In this document: positions 51,338 through 61,246 of the stretch, piece by piece
Position numbering within the stretch: position 1 is the stretch's first letter
Layout: each line of letters begins with the position of its first letter
Source: Bacillaceae bacterium IKA-2
GTDB lineage: Bacteria; Bacillota; Bacilli; Bacillales; Anaerobacillaceae
NCBI GenBank assembly: GCA_031761875.1
Contig: CP134492.1
Span: 434,001 to 498,000 of the forward strand
Reading direction: 5' to 3'
Length of the DNA: 64,000 nt
Made by a program: the position numbers and the translations under genes
Notes under the pieces: model-generated
What the model was told of the DNA's origin: nothing
The model's input: the letters and a program-made list of their open reading frames with translations, nothing else
Databases searched by the model: none

Positions 51338-52549
51338 ATGAATGTACTTTTTTTAACACTTCAAGATTTTTCAACAATTGGTGAAAGTGGCATATACACA
51401 GATTTAATGAAAGAATACGTGAAAAATGGTCATAATTTGTATATTATTTCTCCAACTGAAAAGAGAAATCAGCAACCCACAATGTTGGTTGATAATGGGA
51501 ATTACAAGTTACTTAAATTACAAATCGGTAATACCCAAAAGACTAATTTGATCGAAAAAGGTATTTCGACACTTAATTTGGAAACGAAATTTCTAAAAGG
51601 TATCAAAAAGTACTTTCTTGATGTTAAATTCGATCTAGTCATCTATTCAACACCACCGATTACGTTACAAAAAGCGGTTGAATACGTGAAAAAACGAGAC
51701 AATGCAAAGGCATATTTGCTGTTAAAGGACATTTTTCCGCAAAATGCGGTTGATCTCGGAATGTTAAAGAAGACCGGTATTAAAAGCGTTCTATATAACT
51801 ATTTTAGAACTAAAGAAAAAGAATTGTATAAACTGTCTGATTATATAGGTTGTATGTCTAAGGCAAATGTAAAATTTTTATTGCAGCAAAATCCAGAATT
51901 ATCTCCTAAAATTGTGGAGGTGTGTCCTAACAGTATAGACCCTAAAATCATAGAAAAAGATGAGAAAAAAATAGCCTTGATTAAAGCAAAGTATAGCATA
52001 CCACTGGATAAAACGGTGTTCATATATGGAGGGAATTTGGGGAAACCACAGGGCATTGACTTCTTGATTGAGTGCTTGAAGGCAAATAAAGCTAATGACC
52101 AAGTTTATTTCGTTATAGCTGGGTCAGGGACAGAATTTACTAAGCTTAAAACCTTTTTTGACTACGAAAAACTAACTAATGCACAGTTATTTTCCCAATT
52201 ACCAAAAGATGATTATGAAATTCTAGCTAATTCATGTGATGTAGGATTAATATTTCTTGATAGACGATTTATAATACCAAACTTTCCTTCAAGATTACTT
52301 TCATATATGCAGGCGTCAATGCCTGTGTTAGCAGCAACTGATGTAAATACTGATGTCGGACAAGTTATTGAACAAGGAGAAATTGGCTATTGGTGTGAGA
52401 GTAGTAATGTTGAGCAATTTAGTAAAAAAGTTCAGGAGTTATGTGATATAAAATTAAGAAAACAGATGGGTGTAAACGCAAGAAACTATTTAGAAGAAAA
52501 CTATACAGCAAAGCACTCATACGAAATAATCATGAGTCACTTTAAATAA
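51338..52549 (+). CDS. GT4 glycosyltransferase, WbuB/FnlB-cluster type
   Basis: 403 residues with a GGGGAGTATAGAGG leader. GT-B fold; N-terminal LFLTLQDFSTIGESGIYTDL, middle LLKDIFPQNAVDLGML, C-terminal FIYGGNLGKPQGIDFLIE and the E-containing donor block. It resembles WbuB-type enzymes that add L-FucNAc, and the three FucNAc genes follow it directly, which supports that donor. The acceptor is unknown. Confidence 0.82.
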   Translation: MNVLFLTLQDFSTIGESGIYTDLMKEYVKNGHNLYIISPTEKRNQQPTMLVDNGNYKLLKLQIGNTQKTNLIEKGISTLNLETKFLKGIKKYFLDVKFDLVIYSTPPITLQKAVEYVKKRDNAKAYLLLKDIFPQNAVDLGMLKKTGIKSVLYNYFRTKEKELYKLSDYIGCMSKANVKFLLQQNPELSPKIVEVCPNSIDPKIIEKDEKKIALIKAKYSIPLDKTVFIYGGNLGKPQGIDFLIECLKANKANDQVYFVIAGSGTEFTKLKTFFDYEKLTNAQLFSQLPKDDYEILANSCDVGLIFLDRRFIIPNFPSRLLSYMQASMPVLAATDVNTDVGQVIEQGEIGYWCESSNVEQFSKKVQELCDIKLRKQMGVNARNYLEENYTAKHSYEIIMSHFK

Positions 52550-52569
52550 ACTGAGAGAGGTTTGAATAT

Positions 52570-53589
52570 ATGTTTACAAATAAAACACTATTAATTACAG
52601 GTGGTACAGGATCTTTCGGGAATGCTGTCATGAAAAGATTCTTAGATACAGACATAAAAGAAATACGCATCTTTTCAAGAGATGAAAAAAAACAAGATGA
52701 TATGCGAAAAATTTATAAAAATGAAAAACTTAAATTCTATATAGGAGATGTACGAGATTTAGCCAGTGTCAAAAATGCTATGTATGGCGTAGACTACGTC
52801 TTTCATGCGGCTGCGCTAAAGCAAGTTCCATCTTGTGAATTTTTTCCATTAGAAGCTGTAAAAACAAATGTACTAGGTACAGATAATGTTCTTACTGGTG
52901 CTATTGAAAGTGGAGTAAAAAAAGTGATCTGCTTGTCTACAGACAAAGCCGCATACCCTATTAATGCGATGGGCATCTCGAAAGCGATGATGGAAAAGGT
53001 ATTTGTGGCTAAAGCAAAGATCGTAGATCCAGATAGAACTCTCATTTGCGGTACGCGTTATGGAAATGTGATGGCGTCTAGAGGTTCCGTGATTCCATTA
53101 TTTATTGACCAGATTAAAAGTGGACAACCATTAACGATCACAGATCCGAATATGACTAGGTTCTTGATGAGCCTAGAGGAAGCAGTCGAACTTGTAGAAT
53201 TTGCATTCGAAAATGCTGAAGCTGGGGATATCATGGTACAAAAAGCACCTGCATCGACGATAGGTGATCTGGCACAAGCAATCAAGGAGCTATTCAATGT
53301 AGACAATGAAATAAAAATCATTGGTACCCGTCATGGTGAAAAGCTATATGAAACCTTACTTACTAGGGAAGAACATGTAGTTGCAGAAGATTTAGGTGGG
53401 TTTTATCGAGTTCCTGCTGATAAGAGAGATCTTAATTATGATAAGTATTTCGTAGAAGGCGATCAGAAATTATCTTCTGAAGATGAGTACAACTCTCATA
53501 ACACAGAGATATTAAATCTTGAGCAAATTAAAGATAGGTTACTAATGCTGGATTATGTTAGAGAAGAACTGAAAGGTTGGAACCAATAA
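52570..53589 (+). CDS. capE: UDP-GlcNAc 4,6-dehydratase (5-inverting), CapE/FnlA type
   Basis: 339 residues. Extended SDR with TGGTGSFGNAVMKRF, VFHAAALKQVPSCEFFPLEAVKTN, STDKAAYPINAMGISKAMMEK and GTRYGNVMASRGSVIPLF. First step of UDP-L-FucNAc formation. AGAGAGG lies ahead of the ATG. TAATG overlap with capF. Confidence 0.93.
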   Translation: MFTNKTLLITGGTGSFGNAVMKRFLDTDIKEIRIFSRDEKKQDDMRKIYKNEKLKFYIGDVRDLASVKNAMYGVDYVFHAAALKQVPSCEFFPLEAVKTNVLGTDNVLTGAIESGVKKVICLSTDKAAYPINAMGISKAMMEKVFVAKAKIVDPDRTLICGTRYGNVMASRGSVIPLFIDQIKSGQPLTITDPNMTRFLMSLEEAVELVEFAFENAEAGDIMVQKAPASTIGDLAQAIKELFNVDNEIKIIGTRHGEKLYETLLTREEHVVAEDLGGFYRVPADKRDLNYDKYFVEGDQKLSSEDEYNSHNTEILNLEQIKDRLLMLDYVREELKGWNQ

Positions 53590-54698
53590 TGAAGTTGCTA
53601 GTAACAGGCGCAGAGGGGTTCATAGGTAAGAATCTTATAGCAGAATTAAGAAACCAAGACTATACGAATATCTTTGAATATGATCAGAAAACTGATCCAT
53701 CTTTACTTGATAAATATTGTAAAGAAGCGGATTTTGTGTTTCATCTTGCAGGAGTAAATCGTCCCAAGGACCAGTCCGAATATATGGACGGCAACTTTGG
53801 CTTTACATCGACACTACTAGAAACGTTTAAAAAAAATAAAAACACTTGTCCAGTAATGATCTCATCTTCTATCCAAGCTGAACAGGATAACTCATATGGT
53901 ATCAGTAAAAAAGCAGGTGAAAATTTGCTCTTTGAATACAGTAAAAGGACAGGCGCAAAAATCCTCGTTTACCGTTTTCCTAATGTGTTTGGGAAATGGT
54001 GTAAACCAAATTATAATAGTGCTGTAGCGACATTCTGTCATAACGTAGCTCATGACTTACCGATAACAGTGAAAGATCCTAGTGCGGTAATGAACTTAGT
54101 TTATATAGATGATGTAGTCGAAGAACTGATCAATGCTTTGAACGGTCATGAAAACTTAGTTGGAGGCTTTTGTGAAGTTCCAGTAGTTCACACGATCACT
54201 CTGGGAGAAATCGTTGATTTGATTTATTCATTCAAAAAAAGCCGTGCAGAACGTTCTATTCCCGATATGTCTAATCCATTCACGAAAAAATTACATAGCA
54301 CGTATTTGAGCTATTTGCCAGAAGACCAATTTAGCTATGATCTTAAAATGAATATAGATCAAAGAGGTTCTTTCACAGAGTTTATTAAGACACCTGATCG
54401 AGGGCAAGTTTCTGTTAATGTCTCTAAACCTGGAATAACAAAAGGGAACCACTGGCATCATACAAAAAATGAAAAGTTTCTTGTCGTAAGTGGAAAAGGA
54501 GTTATTCGTTTTAGAAAAATTGACTCAAATGTAGTCATTGAATATTTTGTTAGTGGTGACAAACTGGAAGTAGTAGATATACCGACTGGCTACACACATA
54601 ATATTGAAAATCTTGGTGATGCCGATATGGTCACGATTATGTGGGCCAATGAGCATTTTGATCCTGTGAAGCCAGACACTTACTACTTGGAGGTATAA
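53589..54698 (+). CDS. capF: CapF/FnlB bifunctional epimerase/reductase (SDR plus cupin)
   Basis: 369 residues from ATG 53589, sharing one base with the capE stop. N-terminal NAD(P)-binding domain (about 1-245: LLVTGAEGFIGKNL, FHLAGVNRPKDQSEY) and a C-terminal cupin (about 255-369) with metal-binding GNHWHHTKNEKF and IPTGYTHNI. It epimerises and reduces the CapE product to UDP-6-deoxy-L-talNAc. Confidence 0.94.
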   Translation: MKLLVTGAEGFIGKNLIAELRNQDYTNIFEYDQKTDPSLLDKYCKEADFVFHLAGVNRPKDQSEYMDGNFGFTSTLLETFKKNKNTCPVMISSSIQAEQDNSYGISKKAGENLLFEYSKRTGAKILVYRFPNVFGKWCKPNYNSAVATFCHNVAHDLPITVKDPSAVMNLVYIDDVVEELINALNGHENLVGGFCEVPVVHTITLGEIVDLIYSFKKSRAERSIPDMSNPFTKKLHSTYLSYLPEDQFSYDLKMNIDQRGSFTEFIKTPDRGQVSVNVSKPGITKGNHWHHTKNEKFLVVSGKGVIRFRKIDSNVVIEYFVSGDKLEVVDIPTGYTHNIENLGDADMVTIMWANEHFDPVKPDTYYLEV

Positions 54699-54701
54699 CG
54701 A

Positions 54702-55826
54702 ATGAAGAAATTAAAAGTGATGACAGTTGTTGGTACTAGACCAGAGATCATCAGGCTCTCAGCGGTTATTAATAAATTAGAAGAATCGAATGCAATCGAA
54801 CACACACTTGTCCATACTGGACAAAATTATGATTATGAATTAAATGAAGTGTTTTTTAAGGACTTTAAGTTAAAAAAACCGGATTATTTCCTTAATGCAG
54901 CTTCTGGAACAGCAGTAGAAACGATCGGAAATATCCTTATTAAAATAGATCCTATTATGGAAGAAGTAAATCCTGATGCTTTCTTGGTACTTGGAGATAC
55001 AAATAGCTGTTTATGCGCAATTGCTGCAAAAAGAAGACATATCCCAATATTCCACATGGAAGCGGGGAATAGATGTTTTGACCAAAGAGTACCGGAAGAA
55101 ACCAATCGAAAAATTGTTGATCATACAGCCGATATTAATTTAACCTATAGCGATATTGCAAGAGAGTATTTATTAAGAGAAGGACTGCCAGCGGATAGAA
55201 TCGTTAAGACTGGAAGCCCAATGTTTGAAGTTCTCAACTCGAGAAAAGATGACATTGAGAAATCAAATGTACTAGAGAGATTGGAACTAGAAGAAGGGAA
55301 CTATTTTGTCGTATCAGCTCATAGGGAAGAAAACATTAGTTCAGAAACTAATTTTTTAGATTTAGTTGATAGTTTAAATGCGATCGCAGAAAAGTATAAT
55401 ATGCCAGTTATTGTTAGCGCACATCCTAGAACTAGAAATATGATTGAAGCTAAAGGGATAGAGTTTAATCCATTGGTGAAAACGATGAAGCCGTTAGGGT
55501 TTAATGATTATGTAAAGCTTCAAATAAAAGCTAAAGCGGTGCTTAGTGATAGTGGAACAATTAGTGAGGAATCTTCTATTCTGGGGTTTAGGGCGCTTAA
55601 TATTAGACAAGCACATGAAAGACCGGAGGCGATGGAAGAAGCGTCGGTGATGATGGTGGGGTTAGGGAAACAGAGAATTTTGCAAGGGTTAAAGATATTG
55701 GAGACGCAGGAAAAAGATACATTGAGGCTTGTTGGGGATTATAGTATGACGAATGTATCGGATAAAGTGCTAAGGATTATATTGTCTTATACGGATTATG
55801 TGAATAGGGTTGTTTGGGGTGAGTAA
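54702..55826 (+). CDS. capG: UDP-L-FucNAc synthase, CapG/FnlC (non-hydrolysing UDP-GlcNAc 2-epimerase family)
   Basis: 374 residues, GGAGGT site three bases after capF. GT-B-like epimerase with GTRPEIIRLSAVI, HTGQNYDYELNEVFF, HMEAGNRCFDQRVPEETNR, SAHREENI and SDSGTISEESSILGF. It inverts C2 to give UDP-N-acetyl-L-fucosamine, completing the CapE-F-G route. The E-containing GNRCFDQ block points to CapG rather than MnaA, so it is not evidence for ManNAc supply. Confidence 0.93.
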   Translation: MKKLKVMTVVGTRPEIIRLSAVINKLEESNAIEHTLVHTGQNYDYELNEVFFKDFKLKKPDYFLNAASGTAVETIGNILIKIDPIMEEVNPDAFLVLGDTNSCLCAIAAKRRHIPIFHMEAGNRCFDQRVPEETNRKIVDHTADINLTYSDIAREYLLREGLPADRIVKTGSPMFEVLNSRKDDIEKSNVLERLELEEGNYFVVSAHREENISSETNFLDLVDSLNAIAEKYNMPVIVSAHPRTRNMIEAKGIEFNPLVKTMKPLGFNDYVKLQIKAKAVLSDSGTISEESSILGFRALNIRQAHERPEAMEEASVMMVGLGKQRILQGLKILETQEKDTLRLVGDYSMTNVSDKVLRIILSYTDYVNRVVWGE

Positions 55827-55847
55827 GTTGATAGGGGGAGAAAATGT

Positions 55848-56465
55848 ATGAACCTATGGTATTTTATTTCAAAACTAATCAAAAAACTGCACATACCCGC
55901 ACTAAAAAATTCAATTATTAATAAAACAGCAAAAATAAGCTCATACTCTCATGTTGTAAATACGGAAATGGGTAAATATTCATATATGGGTAATAACTGC
56001 ACGGTAGTTAATGTCCAAATCGGGAAATTTTGTTCTATTGCGGATAATTGTATTATAGGAGGGGCAAGTCATCCTATTGAATGGGTATCAACTTCTCCAG
56101 TTTTTCATGAAGGTAAAAATATTATGAAAAGAAACTTCTCAAAACATACTTATAGTACAGGAAGTTTGACGGTTATAGGGAATGATGTATGGATAGGTAA
56201 TAATTGTCTAATAAAAAGCGGTGTTAAGGTTGAAGACGGAGCTGTAATTGGGATGGGATCAATTCTTACAAAAAACGTTGGAGCATATGAAATATGGGCA
56301 GGCAATCCAGCTCGATTAATTCGTATGCGGTTTAGTGAGGACAAGATAGAAAAACTTTTAGAAAGTAATTGGTGGGAATGGGACGATGAAATCCTTTCCA
56401 AAAAAGCATATTGCTTTAATGATATTGAAAAATTTCTGATTACAGAAAAGGAGAATAATACTTGA
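55848..56465 (+). CDS. CatB-related (xenobiotic/hexapeptide) O-acetyltransferase
   Basis: 205 residues, GGGGG site. Hexapeptide left-handed beta-helix (about 20-165) with NCTVVNVQIGKFCSIADNC, the GGASHPIEWVST loop with its catalytic-type His, and a C-terminal WAGNPARLIRMRF block. Such enzymes put acetyl groups on polysaccharide repeat units. It overlaps the next gene by four bases. Confidence 0.88.
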   Translation: MNLWYFISKLIKKLHIPALKNSIINKTAKISSYSHVVNTEMGKYSYMGNNCTVVNVQIGKFCSIADNCIIGGASHPIEWVSTSPVFHEGKNIMKRNFSKHTYSTGSLTVIGNDVWIGNNCLIKSGVKVEDGAVIGMGSILTKNVGAYEIWAGNPARLIRMRFSEDKIEKLLESNWWEWDDEILSKKAYCFNDIEKFLITEKENNT

Positions 56466-57616
56466 AAGTATTGCATGTATGCCTAGCGAGTTTTTATATT
56501 GATAATTATTCATATCAAGAAAATATGCTACCAAAGTATCATAAAAGACTCGGGTTGGAAGTTGAAATAATTGCTTCACTTGTTTCATTTGATGAGAATG
56601 GTAAAAGTTGTTTATTAGAAGAAGGTAGTCAATATTTTAATGAGTATGGCATACCTGTTACAAGATTAGAGTACAAGAAATCTGTAGTGAGCAAAAAATT
56701 ACGAAAATATGAAGGCGTGTATGAAGCAATATTGAAAGCCAAACCTAATATTATTTTTATCCATGGCTGCCAATTCCTTGATATAAAGGAAGTCATAAAA
56801 TATATTAAGCAAAATCGAAATGTTAAAGTGTATGTAGACAACCATGCAGATTTCTCGAATAGTGCAAAAACATGGTTGTCAAAGAACGTGCTGCATAAGG
56901 TTATCTGGAAAAAGTGTGCTCATATGATTGAACCTTATGTAACTAAGTTTTATGGTGTTCTTCCAGCAAGAGTAGATTTTCTTAAAAATCTGTATAAATT
57001 ACCCAAAGGGAAAATTGAGTTACTATTAATGGGTGCCGATGATGACAAAATATTAGAGGCAAAAAAAGAAAATAAAAAAATTTTAATAAGAGAAAAATAC
57101 GGTATAAAACCAAATGACTTTTTAATAATTACTGGTGGGAAAATAGATCCACCAAAGCAACAAACTCTTTATCTGATGGAAGCTGTGCAGCGAATTACAG
57201 ATGTAAACTTAAAATTGTTAGTCTTTGGTTCTGTAACTCTAGATCTAAAAGAGAAATTAAATTCTTTAGTAGACGGGCAAAAGGTACAGTATATAGGTTG
57301 GTTAAATTCAGAAGAAGTATATGAGTATTTCCTCGCATCGGAGTTAGGTGTTTTCCCTGGAAGACATTCTGTTTTATGGGAGCAAGCAGTTGGGACAGGT
57401 TTACCTTGTATTTTTAAACACTGGGATGGAACGACTCATATAGATGTGGGAGGGAATTGTCAATTTCTTTATGATGATAGCGTTGAGGAAATAATTAATT
57501 CTTTAACAAGTGTAATTGAAGATAATGTAGTGTTTAATAAAATGAAGAAAAAAGCATTAGAGGGTATAGACCAATTTTCATACAAAGAAATTGCGAAGAA
57601 AAGTATAGGGATTTAA
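56462..57616 (+). CDS. Glycosyltransferase family 4-like protein
   Basis: 384 residues from a TTG start that overlaps the previous stop, with AAGGAG upstream. Opening MKVLHVCLASFYIDNYSYQEN; the C-terminal domain has IITGGKIDPPKQQ, LLVFGSVT, YIGWLNSEEVYEYFLASELGVFPGRHS and a VLWEQAVGTGLP donor block. Probable GT-B enzyme acting on the lipid-linked repeat unit; sugar unknown. Confidence 0.82.
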   Translation: MKVLHVCLASFYIDNYSYQENMLPKYHKRLGLEVEIIASLVSFDENGKSCLLEEGSQYFNEYGIPVTRLEYKKSVVSKKLRKYEGVYEAILKAKPNIIFIHGCQFLDIKEVIKYIKQNRNVKVYVDNHADFSNSAKTWLSKNVLHKVIWKKCAHMIEPYVTKFYGVLPARVDFLKNLYKLPKGKIELLLMGADDDKILEAKKENKKILIREKYGIKPNDFLIITGGKIDPPKQQTLYLMEAVQRITDVNLKLLVFGSVTLDLKEKLNSLVDGQKVQYIGWLNSEEVYEYFLASELGVFPGRHSVLWEQAVGTGLPCIFKHWDGTTHIDVGGNCQFLYDDSVEEIINSLTSVIEDNVVFNKMKKKALEGIDQFSYKEIAKKSIGI

Positions 57617-57715
57617 TTATTTCCTAGATTACGCTATTATTATATTAATAGAACCCTTAATAATTAATTATATTTTTGATGTTGAATAGTAATGTCAAAT
57701 TAGAAGGAGTTTAAT

Positions 57716-58675
57716 ATGACTAACCTTTCTATAATAATTCCACACTATAACTCATCAGATTCATTGGAACTACTAATTTCATCAATACCAAATATCGCGG
57801 GAATAGAAATAATTGTTGTAGATGACCAAAGTGATTTGAAACATAAGGATAAGTTAGACGAAATAAGAGGAATCAATATTCAAAAAAACATCTTTTTTCA
57901 TAAGAATAAATCAAATACAAGAAGTGCAGGTACTTGTCGAAATATTGGGTTAAGACAAGCAAAGGGAAAGTGGATATTGTTTGCCGACGCAGATGATTTT
58001 TTTGTGAGTAATTTTTATGAAATCATAAGACAATATTTCCAATTAACTAAAGATGTAATTTTCCTTTCTCCAACAAGTATTGAAAGTCAAACTGGAAATA
58101 TGTCGGATAGACATAAAAATTACGAAAAAATTATTAACAATTATCTTCAGAAAGCGGATCGTAAGTCGGAATTATATTTAAGGTTCAGCTTTTTTGTTCC
58201 TTGGTCAAAGTTACTAAGAAGAGATTTTTTAATGGAGAACAATATTTTTTTTGATGAAGTAATTGCATCAAATGATGTAATGTTTTCAACAAAAGTAGGC
58301 TATTATATGAAATATTTTGAAGTGTCCAATAAAGTAATATATTGCGTTACTAGAAATAATACAAGTTTAACGGTAAATATTAGTGAACAAGTATTTGATG
58401 CTAGGGTAATGGTTCATATTAATTATTGTATTTTTTTAACTGGAAATTTGAATATAGAGGATTTAAAGTTCTTCGACCTTAGAGGATCTGGATATTTATT
58501 AAATGTTATAAAATATAGATTAGGGTTAAAAAAATTAGTATCTACGTATTTTCTTTTACGAAAATCAAAAATAAAAGTATTTGATTTAAAGTACTTTAAC
58601 CCACTTTATACCATTAAAAGGATTACATCTCAATTTATATTATATAAAAAAAATAAAAAATATTTTCTAAAGTGA
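57716..58675 (+). CDS. Glycosyltransferase family 2 protein
   Basis: 319 residues, AAGGAG seven bases ahead of the ATG. GT-A fold: LSIIIPHYNSSDSLELLI, IVVDDQSD, SAGTCRNIGLRQAKGKW and the metal-binding FADADDFF near residue 92. The C-terminus is basic and may lie along the membrane. Low GC, like its neighbours. Sugar unknown. Confidence 0.88.
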   Translation: MTNLSIIIPHYNSSDSLELLISSIPNIAGIEIIVVDDQSDLKHKDKLDEIRGINIQKNIFFHKNKSNTRSAGTCRNIGLRQAKGKWILFADADDFFVSNFYEIIRQYFQLTKDVIFLSPTSIESQTGNMSDRHKNYEKIINNYLQKADRKSELYLRFSFFVPWSKLLRRDFLMENNIFFDEVIASNDVMFSTKVGYYMKYFEVSNKVIYCVTRNNTSLTVNISEQVFDARVMVHINYCIFLTGNLNIEDLKFFDLRGSGYLLNVIKYRLGLKKLVSTYFLLRKSKIKVFDLKYFNPLYTIKRITSQFILYKKNKKYFLK

Positions 58676-58766
58676 ACCAGTCTCATAATTCGCTTTTTTT
58701 AAGAGGCTGACACTTCAAGAAAACATGGTACGTGATTTTTTGAAATTAAGCTGCAATAAATTGTTT

Positions 58767-59598
58767 TTAGGTTGTATACTTGCATGCCTTAAGCTTGTTA
58801 TTTTCATTATATTGTAACTAAATCAAAATGAACTTTTGCTCGTTTTCTGGTTCTAAATCTCACATTATTTAACGGAAAGAACTCTTTTAAATTGTTCTTT
58901 CCATGCCATTGAACCACGTGCAGGAGCACTATAACGTCGCAAATTGCTCTAGATCTTTATCTTAAAGATTCTTTGACACAGAGAATCATGAGTTAATGGA
59001 CGATTGGAATCATTCTTTCGATCATGTATATTTTAATATTTGATATTTTTGTCAAACCTATCGTATTGATGTTCTCTGACACAAGTGGGTGTGAATTGTT
59101 GATCAAATACAATAGGATCAGATTCATTCTTTTTATTGTAAGCAATAATCGAATAGCCTTTCATTCAAAAGATTTGCTCTTAAATAGGATCATAATCATA
59201 TCCAGCATCCATTATGACCAACTTCCATTGTAAAGTTGGTAAAGTATTCTCAATCCCTTTTAATAATGGAATAGCCATTTTCCCATCGTTTAAGTTACCA
59301 GAAGACATAATAGAGTGAAGAAGAATTGGCTATCTCTATCAATGCAAAATTACCTTTATAGCCAAGCCAAAAAACATTTTTTCCTTCACACACCATTTGG
59401 AGTCATGAGGGGTTTATTTCTTTAGTTCAATGTAAGAAATATCTAACTGATCTTAATTTTCTTTTCCAAGATAATAGAGAAAAGCATTTTACAAAAGGAT
59501 GGGTATTTATTGTTAGAAAATCTCATCATAGCGATGGCTAGGTTCTAAATCAAATAAATTTTTGCGTGTTAAAAAGGCTCTTGGTGTACACTAGACAT
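58767..59598 (-). pseudogene. Decayed DDE transposase (IS4/IS5-like)
   Basis: Read on the reverse strand with several stops and frame changes, fragments typical of an intact transposase can be joined: LNDGKMAIPLLKGIENTLP, WKLVIMDAGYDYDPI, GYSIIAYNKKNESDPIVFDQQ, FTPTCVREHQYDRFD and a final TGKRAKVHFDLVTI-type block. The order and spacing match a single transposase of about 280 or more residues. No clean terminal inverted repeats or target-site copies could be seen, so the ends are approximate. The family call is tentative. Confidence 0.75.
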
Positions 59599-59970
59599 AA
59601 GAGAATTCCTCCCATTCGAATTGGTGTGCTTGACACTTACTAGATTTGAGGAGGTACACCTTTATTATGCTTAAAAACCGTTGAGCTCAGAATTACTAAA
59701 TTCATTCAAATAATAAATTACTTTAAATTTATGATATTGTATTGTTTTTAAACAATACAATATCCAGTTGAATAGTAATAATTAAATATTTATTTTGGGA
59801 ATCTTTATTTACATTAGGGGGGTGAAGCATGAAAAATTAATTGTAAAACCGATTATCATCAAAGCAATAAGAGAATACAAAGAGTAGGATTTAAGTTTTA
59901 AAGAATTACAGATTTGTTTAGCAAAGGAAAAATTATATTAGTTATATTTAAATAACTGGAGTTGTTTGTT
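59599..59970. other. Non-coding stretch with a 32-bp palindrome and decayed frame
   Basis: 59733-59764 is a palindrome with 15-bp arms (GATATTGTATTGTTT and its complement) around TT. From 59829 a GGGGGTGAAGC site leads a frame broken by early stops (MKN, then KPIIIKAIREYKE and DLSFKELQICLAKE fragments), which looks like a lost small gene. GGAG at 59958 serves the next gene. Confidence 0.5.
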
Positions 59971-61152
59971 TTGAACATTCTGTTAAAGGTGTTTTTCTTT
60001 ATAGCGTTAACAGGTTTTTTTATTGGAGGAACTGCAATAAGGATTTCAGATTTTCAATCTTATATAAATATTTTTATATTTTTCAATGGTATTTTAATTA
60101 TTATCATTTCTTTATTAGTTACAAAATCTAATTTTAAAATTAACATTAATAAATTTACAATTCTTATATTTGTATGCTTTTTGGGCTTAAGTATCTCATC
60201 ACTTATAAATGGATCTTCTTCAGACTTTCTATTTAGTATTAAATTTTTATTTTTATTTCTTTTTTTTGTGATTGCTTTAAGAAATATACGAGATTTTATT
60301 TCTTTTAGAATTATTTCATGGTCGTTTTTACTTAGTAGTTCATTTATAGTTGTTTTATCTATACTAGAAGACCCTCCAAATTTTTTTGCTATACGCCCAT
60401 ATAGTGGTCTATTCGATAATCCAAATTCTTTTGGTTTATTAACAGGCACAATGTTTTCAGTAGTTTTAGTATTGTTTGTTTCAAATATATTTTATAAATT
60501 AAATGTTAAACTTGTACTATTTTATTTTAGCTTAATGGTATGTATATTATTATTAATTTCCTTATCTGCAAGCCGTACTTCTTTTGTTACTGCATTATTA
60601 TTACTATTAATAGTTGTGATTATTTACTGTATAAAATTTTTAAAAAGGAAGGCCTTTAACATCGGTAAGGTCCTTAATATTTTCTTAATTATTCTATTAA
60701 TTACTTCTTTATCATTTATTTTTATTAATAGTAGCTATTATTCTGTAGTAGAAGAAAGTATTTTTAATAAATTTACACAGAGATCTATTGGTGGTGATGT
60801 TACAGCAGGACGAGATAGAATATGGAATAGTATATTATCTGAATCCATATTAATTGGACCAAGTGAATATTCAAGTAATCCAAATAACCCTTCGGCTCAC
60901 AATACTTTTATCTCAAAAATAGGTAATCATGGTTGGATTGTAGGTATTTTTTATCTAATATTTTGGTTAGTAGCATTTATTCAAAGTATTATTTATTTCT
61001 GGAAAAATTGTAGAGTAGATAAGTATGCTTCCTTTCCTTTCGTTTCTATACTAACATTTATATTACTATCGATGACTGAAGTTTTAACAATGAATAGTGC
61101 TGAGTTATTGGCGTTGTGTTCTATTGCATTTTTATCCCATAAAAATGGTTAA
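59971..61152 (+). CDS. Wzy/O-antigen polymerase-like membrane protein
   Basis: 393 residues from the TTG at 59971, nine bases after GGAG; an in-frame TTG at 59962 overlaps that site. About 11 membrane helices, with the Wzy-like outer motif FAIRPYSGLFDNPNSFGLLTG, a second loop with GGDVTAGRDRIWNSILSES and SAHNTFISKIGNHGWIVG. It should join repeat units outside the membrane. Very AT-rich (Phe, Ile, Leu from TTT/ATT/TTA). It lies between a dead transposase and the flippase gene. Confidence 0.85.
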   Translation: MNILLKVFFFIALTGFFIGGTAIRISDFQSYINIFIFFNGILIIIISLLVTKSNFKININKFTILIFVCFLGLSISSLINGSSSDFLFSIKFLFLFLFFVIALRNIRDFISFRIISWSFLLSSSFIVVLSILEDPPNFFAIRPYSGLFDNPNSFGLLTGTMFSVVLVLFVSNIFYKLNVKLVLFYFSLMVCILLLISLSASRTSFVTALLLLLIVVIIYCIKFLKRKAFNIGKVLNIFLIILLITSLSFIFINSSYYSVVEESIFNKFTQRSIGGDVTAGRDRIWNSILSESILIGPSEYSSNPNNPSAHNTFISKIGNHGWIVGIFYLIFWLVAFIQSIIYFWKNCRVDKYASFPFVSILTFILLSMTEVLTMNSAELLALCSIAFLSHKNG

Positions 61153-61195
61153 TGTCAGTAGAATTTAAAAATTTTTTCATATAAGAGTAAAGTAT

Positions 61196-61246
61196 GATAA
61201 CCCTTACTTAATTCATTATTATAGTATAAATTAAGTAAGGGTTATC
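61196..61246. terminator. Long hairpin after the Wzy-like gene
   Basis: A perfect 18-bp stem (61196-61213 with 61229-61246) around 15 bases. No long T run follows, so it may be a weak terminator or an RNA 3' end. Confidence 0.6.

Noticed and set aside
54702-55826. capG-like gene as MnaA giving ManNAc for TagA
   Set aside because: Position after capE and capF and its motifs fit UDP-L-FucNAc synthesis; the ManNAc epimerase is probably elsewhere.
59024-59233. Forward 69-residue frame
   Set aside because: It lies antisense to the transposase remnant, which explains the open frame.
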